Part shown: one piece after another, positions 6,801 to 6,803 of the stretch
Layout: the number at the start of each line of letters is the position of its first letter
Numbering within the stretch: position 1 is the first letter of the stretch
From: Muribaculaceae bacterium
Lineage (GTDB): Bacteria; Pseudomonadota; Alphaproteobacteria; Rs-D84
Assembly (NCBI GenBank): GCA_023665245.1
Contig: JAMPEH010000128.1
Coordinates: 1 to 6,803, forward strand
Direction of reading: 5' to 3'
DNA: 6,803 nucleotides
The notes under the pieces: model-generated
What the model was told of the DNA's origin: nothing
The model's input: the letters and a program-made list of their open reading frames with translations, nothing else
The model's database searches: none
Position numbers and translations under genes: made by a program

Positions 6801-6803
6801 CAT
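859..6803 (-). CDS. Giant modular cell-wall-anchored surface protein, N-terminus cut by window edge
   Basis: About 1980 residues are visible, ending at TAA 861-859. Reading upstream of the GTG at 6750, the frame continues without a stop through 17 more codons (ending NVTITGGT) to the edge, so 6750 is an internal Val and the true start and signal peptide lie outside. Numbering from the 6750 codon, the order is: beta-solenoid modules with CxxC pairs (1-566), CxxC block (567-650), tandem Ig-like/MBG-type domains (about 656-1418), Cys-rich repeats (1419-1654), Asp/Ser/Pro repeat linker (1655-1717), conserved C-terminal domain (1718-1893), acidic Ser linker, then LPDTD, hydrophobic helix and KKKREDA. 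Sortase anchoring to peptidoglycan and exposure outside the cell are inferred from the sorting signal. No catalytic motif was recognised; adhesion or ligand binding is the likeliest role but unproven. It is convergent with the toxin gene, 94 bases away. No ribosome site or promoter for it is in the window. Confidence 0.9.
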   Translation of the reverse strand, partial: ALCAASSQANVTITGGTVGVNGEGLNADKYNEIAISGGTYSSIYPGRDGEYPNFINRSISVLLADGYALKGTDGFIRGDATGNQPNVEVVPCTHDGAAAPNDNGATHGGECPYCGQTIEAASHTLGADGKCEGCGVELVAKVESGGDTTYYGTLQAAVDAAANGTITLLANVEMESAVIINSACTLTLDLNGHNINCTGDTGAIYSDKNASMTVKGNGVVQGVGYAVRIYGGNLILEGGVFRGGVEVHISNVDSTPCNLTVTGAGVNIDSLTVETRCHTALSAGTYGKIWVVNGYLKELLANYGQQAGTHYAYYRGDAPVTEGLDSKDDNNEGSTIQNVTVRECKHEASTYQQLDSGASHKKTCSACGLTEEDVQHTPGTDNKCEGCGVELVASVEVGGVTTCYSQFVKAWEAMDGAGSATVTLTLLDDVTAHSQLFVLAGRDIIFDGGEFTLTGQPNNFIFSVNGGKLTVTGGTILTNSTPMESVRFNSGELVVTDGVLGSETNPIGLYVGQNQSATVKLSGGTFHGIQMGTSTDTVGRLLLNYNSTNAAEKHYAYYQGGQPVNLTTLENPAKLTGTYTVGECEHKGVTPTSNNNGTHSLKCPYCGYKGTGVDCTPGDWEYNDTHHWKVCTVCEGEVNKGEHDLVHVPYQTEDNITINNLECQNCRKYQKELAKVIFNIPILTYGETDLVKLDDLLTIEPEMELINSQWLLAKDDGEDWQQVDLPENGYLPDKLPAGEYRLTMDAVAAENYPLLGTAAFTVAPAALTADMVSLGAESATYNGAEQKPEVTVKQGETTLAEGTDYDVTYSATDFTNAGTVTATITGKGNYTGTAEKTYTITKAALTLTANDQTITYGGSITQGTGNVTAAGLCSGDSLDSITLTASTADVPGGNITPSAAGIKNSSGRDVTGNYEITYKEGSLTINKADAEITVGTDTYNKTFGGAAFTLDVTDNNTEADVRYEVTAGADVISVSNGTVTIKNAGTAIITVSLPASTNYNAAANKTITVTVAKKDGYTVAEMNRSYLYSRGNADSIDLAALLPKDCGTVTYGTPETSGDVTYSTVPVVNGGKLSYTLNNGSENAGGTITVTVATRNYTDITITVKVKLTDQIPVSLKDGTAVTLENNVLTYGEALSKLVLKGAEFVGDDGKTVEGTLTWKDAAATPNAGTTSAVWVFTPTDKAYAPVEGTAAIIVNRAVPAVSAAPAVTGRVYNPSAALQDRDLEGGTVNVPGTWSWQKAGIIPTVNNSGYHAVFTPKDTTNYETVTRTVTVNVTKAAPYIADLPKAAQITYGDTLKDSGLSGGTVQYSSSDNTAVAGSFAWKDGSIKPASGSAEYTVVFTPNDSANYSSVETEAGLTVNKAQNAPNIPGSAMSVSNSIEKVGSVPLPAGWEWQASDKDKALEVEVTVRAVAVYTGADKGNYENETVTVALTRSSCDHVAGAILYTGEGEKAPTCTENGLGHRECTKCSAVVESGIVVKALGHTGGTATCSKRAVCARCNQPYGGTDSNVHGSTEVRGFVAAACTAGGYTGDTYCKDCGVKARTGNATPALGHDYKGSVAREPTTGSEGERTYTCTRCGDNYKESIPRLPSESHTHSYSVAETKAASCTETGIKVYSCSCGDSYTEGIPASGHSYHSQMTKAPTVSEEGVMTYTCTRCGHSYTRPIAKLPGVDTAKPDSSQPEDTEQDSSQPKDDTTKPDSDQPRDDTTKPDSGQPKNMEPDSDNTEDTRPEPGIPFIKGGDGKTGWDVIRAEEEKTEDGNIINVDMNGSAVVPGDIFDRIRGRDITITFDMGNGITWSVDGKSVTPDGAGDIDFSVTMGGNAIPEELVNSVAGERFHIQLSLAHDGDFEFTAVLSMNIGMENAGLAASLYYYNESIGELEFISSGEVAEDGTVLLAFTHASDYVVAVNDKAEDSADSETESSVGTDRDSSPAKTEDAGAQLPDTDSRAFPWSAVIISILLAAAGIVCVIFVVKKKREDA
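862..978 (-). other. C-terminal cell-wall sorting signal, LPDTD variant
   Basis: Residues 1925-1963 have the three parts of a sortase substrate: the pentapeptide LPDTD at 964-978, a hydrophobic stretch (about 1932-1956, AVIISILLAAAGIVCVIFVV at its core), and a positively charged tail KKKREDA. The canonical fifth residue is Gly; here it is Asp, one base away (GAC versus GGC). The architecture is otherwise complete, so it is either a variant recognised by a dedicated sortase or a weakened site leaving the protein membrane-held. Confidence 0.85.
1072..1599 (-). other. Conserved C-terminal domain before the anchor
   Basis: Residues 1718-1893 start after the linker with KGGDGKTGWDVI and continue through VDMNGSAVVPGDIFD, ITWSVDGKSV, and end with FTHASDYVVAVND. 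It is predicted beta-rich and resembles by memory a stalk-end domain seen just before the anchor in other clostridial repeat proteins, often with the same GW..I, MNG..VP and F.HASDY.V landmarks. I cannot attach a formal family name. It has no Cys, unlike the preceding block, and is followed by an acidic Ser/Glu-rich spacer (about 1894-1924). Confidence 0.6.
1600..1788 (-). repeat. Asp/Ser/Pro/Lys repeat linker, about 12-residue units
   Basis: Residues 1655-1717 consist of imperfect units of the form DTTKPDSxQPxD. The two best-preserved units occupy 1684-1719 and 1648-1683 (36 bp each), with diverged or shortened units on either side (1720-1788 and 1600-1647). Low-complexity Pro-rich segments like this commonly span the peptidoglycan in Gram-positive surface proteins. 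Near-identical 36-bp units can expand or contract in frame, so unit number may vary between strains. Confidence 0.8.
1789..2496 (-). repeat. C-terminal Cys-rich repeat block
   Basis: Residues 1419-1654 contain about six units patterned CTxxG...YxCxxCGxxYxxxIPxxGH. CxxC pairs are CTKC, CARC, CKDC, CTRC and CTRC, plus one CSC. Units alternate between those with the leading Cys (CTENG, CTAGG, CTETG) and those where it is replaced (PTTGSEG, PTVSEEG). The DNA for the two YTCTRCG copies is almost identical over 23 bp (1826-1848 and 2066-2088, one mismatch), suggesting duplication. The pattern is common in clostridial surface proteins and resembles small zinc knuckles, but metal binding is not shown. 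Confidence 0.8.
2497..4785 (-). other. Tandem Ig-like / MBG-type domains forming a stalk
   Basis: Residues about 656-1418 hold roughly nine beta-rich domains of 75-95 residues. Most end in a strand plus a short linker such as TVAPAAL, YTITKA, LTINKA, VTVAKK, IIVNRA, VNVTKA or LTVNKA. Recognisable types are a YDVTYS...GKGNYTGT unit (about 748-826), an MBG-like unit with TITYG and GNYEITYKEGSLTINKA (about 827-911), a bacterial Ig-like unit with SVSNGTVTIKNAGTA (about 912-998), and units with LTYGEALS or ITYGDTLK followed by W.....P..G.....VFTP.D..NY (about 1096-1345). They probably extend the N-terminal region from the wall. Domain borders are approximate. Confidence 0.75.
4801..5052 (-). other. 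Central CxxC-rich segment
   Basis: Residues 567-650 carry three pairs, CPYC (586-589), CTVC (614-617) and CQNC (646-649), with interspersed His (HKG, GTHS, DTHHWK, EHDLVH). It joins the solenoid modules to the Ig-like stalk. The Cys/His spacing suggests zinc-ribbon-like or disulfide-stabilised knuckles; which of these is not decidable from sequence. Confidence 0.65.
5053..5772 (-). repeat. Solenoid/CxxC module B
   Basis: Residues 327-566 form a 240-residue module. It has a CKHE start, CSACG, HTPGTDNKCEGCGVELVA, then Ig- or solenoid-like rungs (KLTVTGGTI, ELVVTDGVL, TVKLSGGTF), the landmark LLLNYN...KHYAYYQGGQPV, and a YTVGEC close that begins the next segment. The same landmarks in the same order appear in module A, so the two are tandem duplicates that have diverged in the middle. 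Confidence 0.75.
5773..6528 (-). repeat. Solenoid/CxxC module A
   Basis: Residues 75-326 form a 252-residue module. It has a CTHDG start, CPYCG (94-98), HTLGADGKCEGCGVELVA (106-123), a TLQAAVDAAANGTITLLANV block, solenoid rungs (MTVKGNGVV, NLILEGGVF, NLTVTGAGV), LLANYGQQAGTHYAYYRGDAPV, and a VTVREC end. The middle block with an AAVDAA...ITLLANV start is typical of parallel beta-helix repeats in secreted clostridial proteins. No catalytic residues were identified. Confidence 0.75.
6529..6803 (-). repeat. Partial solenoid module at window edge
   Basis: The 17 codons upstream of 6750 and residues 1-74 show solenoid rungs NVTITGGTV and EIAISGGTY followed by SVLLADGYALKGTDGFI and NVEVVPC. This matches the tail of modules A and B (LL.NY/GYA..., then V.V..C), so at least one more module starts outside the window. 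Confidence 0.6.

Overview
The window looks like a chromosomal or accessory stretch from a Gram-positive gut-type Clostridia bacterium, probably Lachnospiraceae or a close relative. This is inferred from the strong AAAGGAG ribosome-binding site, a cell-wall sorting signal, the MBG/Ig-like and CxxC repeat domains typical of clostridial surface proteins, and a roughly balanced GC content judged by eye. The genus cannot be fixed from the sequence.

Layout: (1) bases 1-198 are a non-coding leader. It holds a 17-bp direct repeat at the very left edge, two possible promoters, and several small inverted and direct repeats that could be operators. (2) Bases 199-764 are a two-gene type II toxin-antitoxin operon on the + strand: a RelB/DinJ-family antitoxin and a YafQ-family mRNA-cleaving toxin. 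They overlap by four bases (GTGA) and are followed by a clear rho-independent terminator at 773-808. (3) Bases 859-6803 on the - strand are one giant gene for a modular, wall-anchored surface protein, convergent with the toxin operon. Its reading frame is still open at the right edge, so the real start and signal peptide lie outside the window.

The surface protein shows about 1980 residues, listed from N to C terminus. First come beta-solenoid-like modules of roughly 240-250 residues (two complete, one partial), each with CxxC pairs. Next is a short CxxC-rich block, then about 760 residues of tandem bacterial Ig-like/MBG-type domains. These are followed by a second Cys-rich repeat block, an Asp/Ser/Pro/Lys repeat linker that probably crosses the wall, a conserved C-terminal domain, and a sorting signal with the unusual motif LPDTD, a hydrophobic helix and a KKKR tail. 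No enzyme motif was seen; a structural, adhesive or binding role is inferred.

The two loci appear functionally independent: the toxin-antitoxin pair is a self-contained, autoregulated module beside a large surface-protein gene. No sortase, integrase, tRNA or CRISPR array is visible. The best candidates for something less described are the repeated solenoid/CxxC module, the extracellular CxxC knuckles, and the non-canonical sorting motif.
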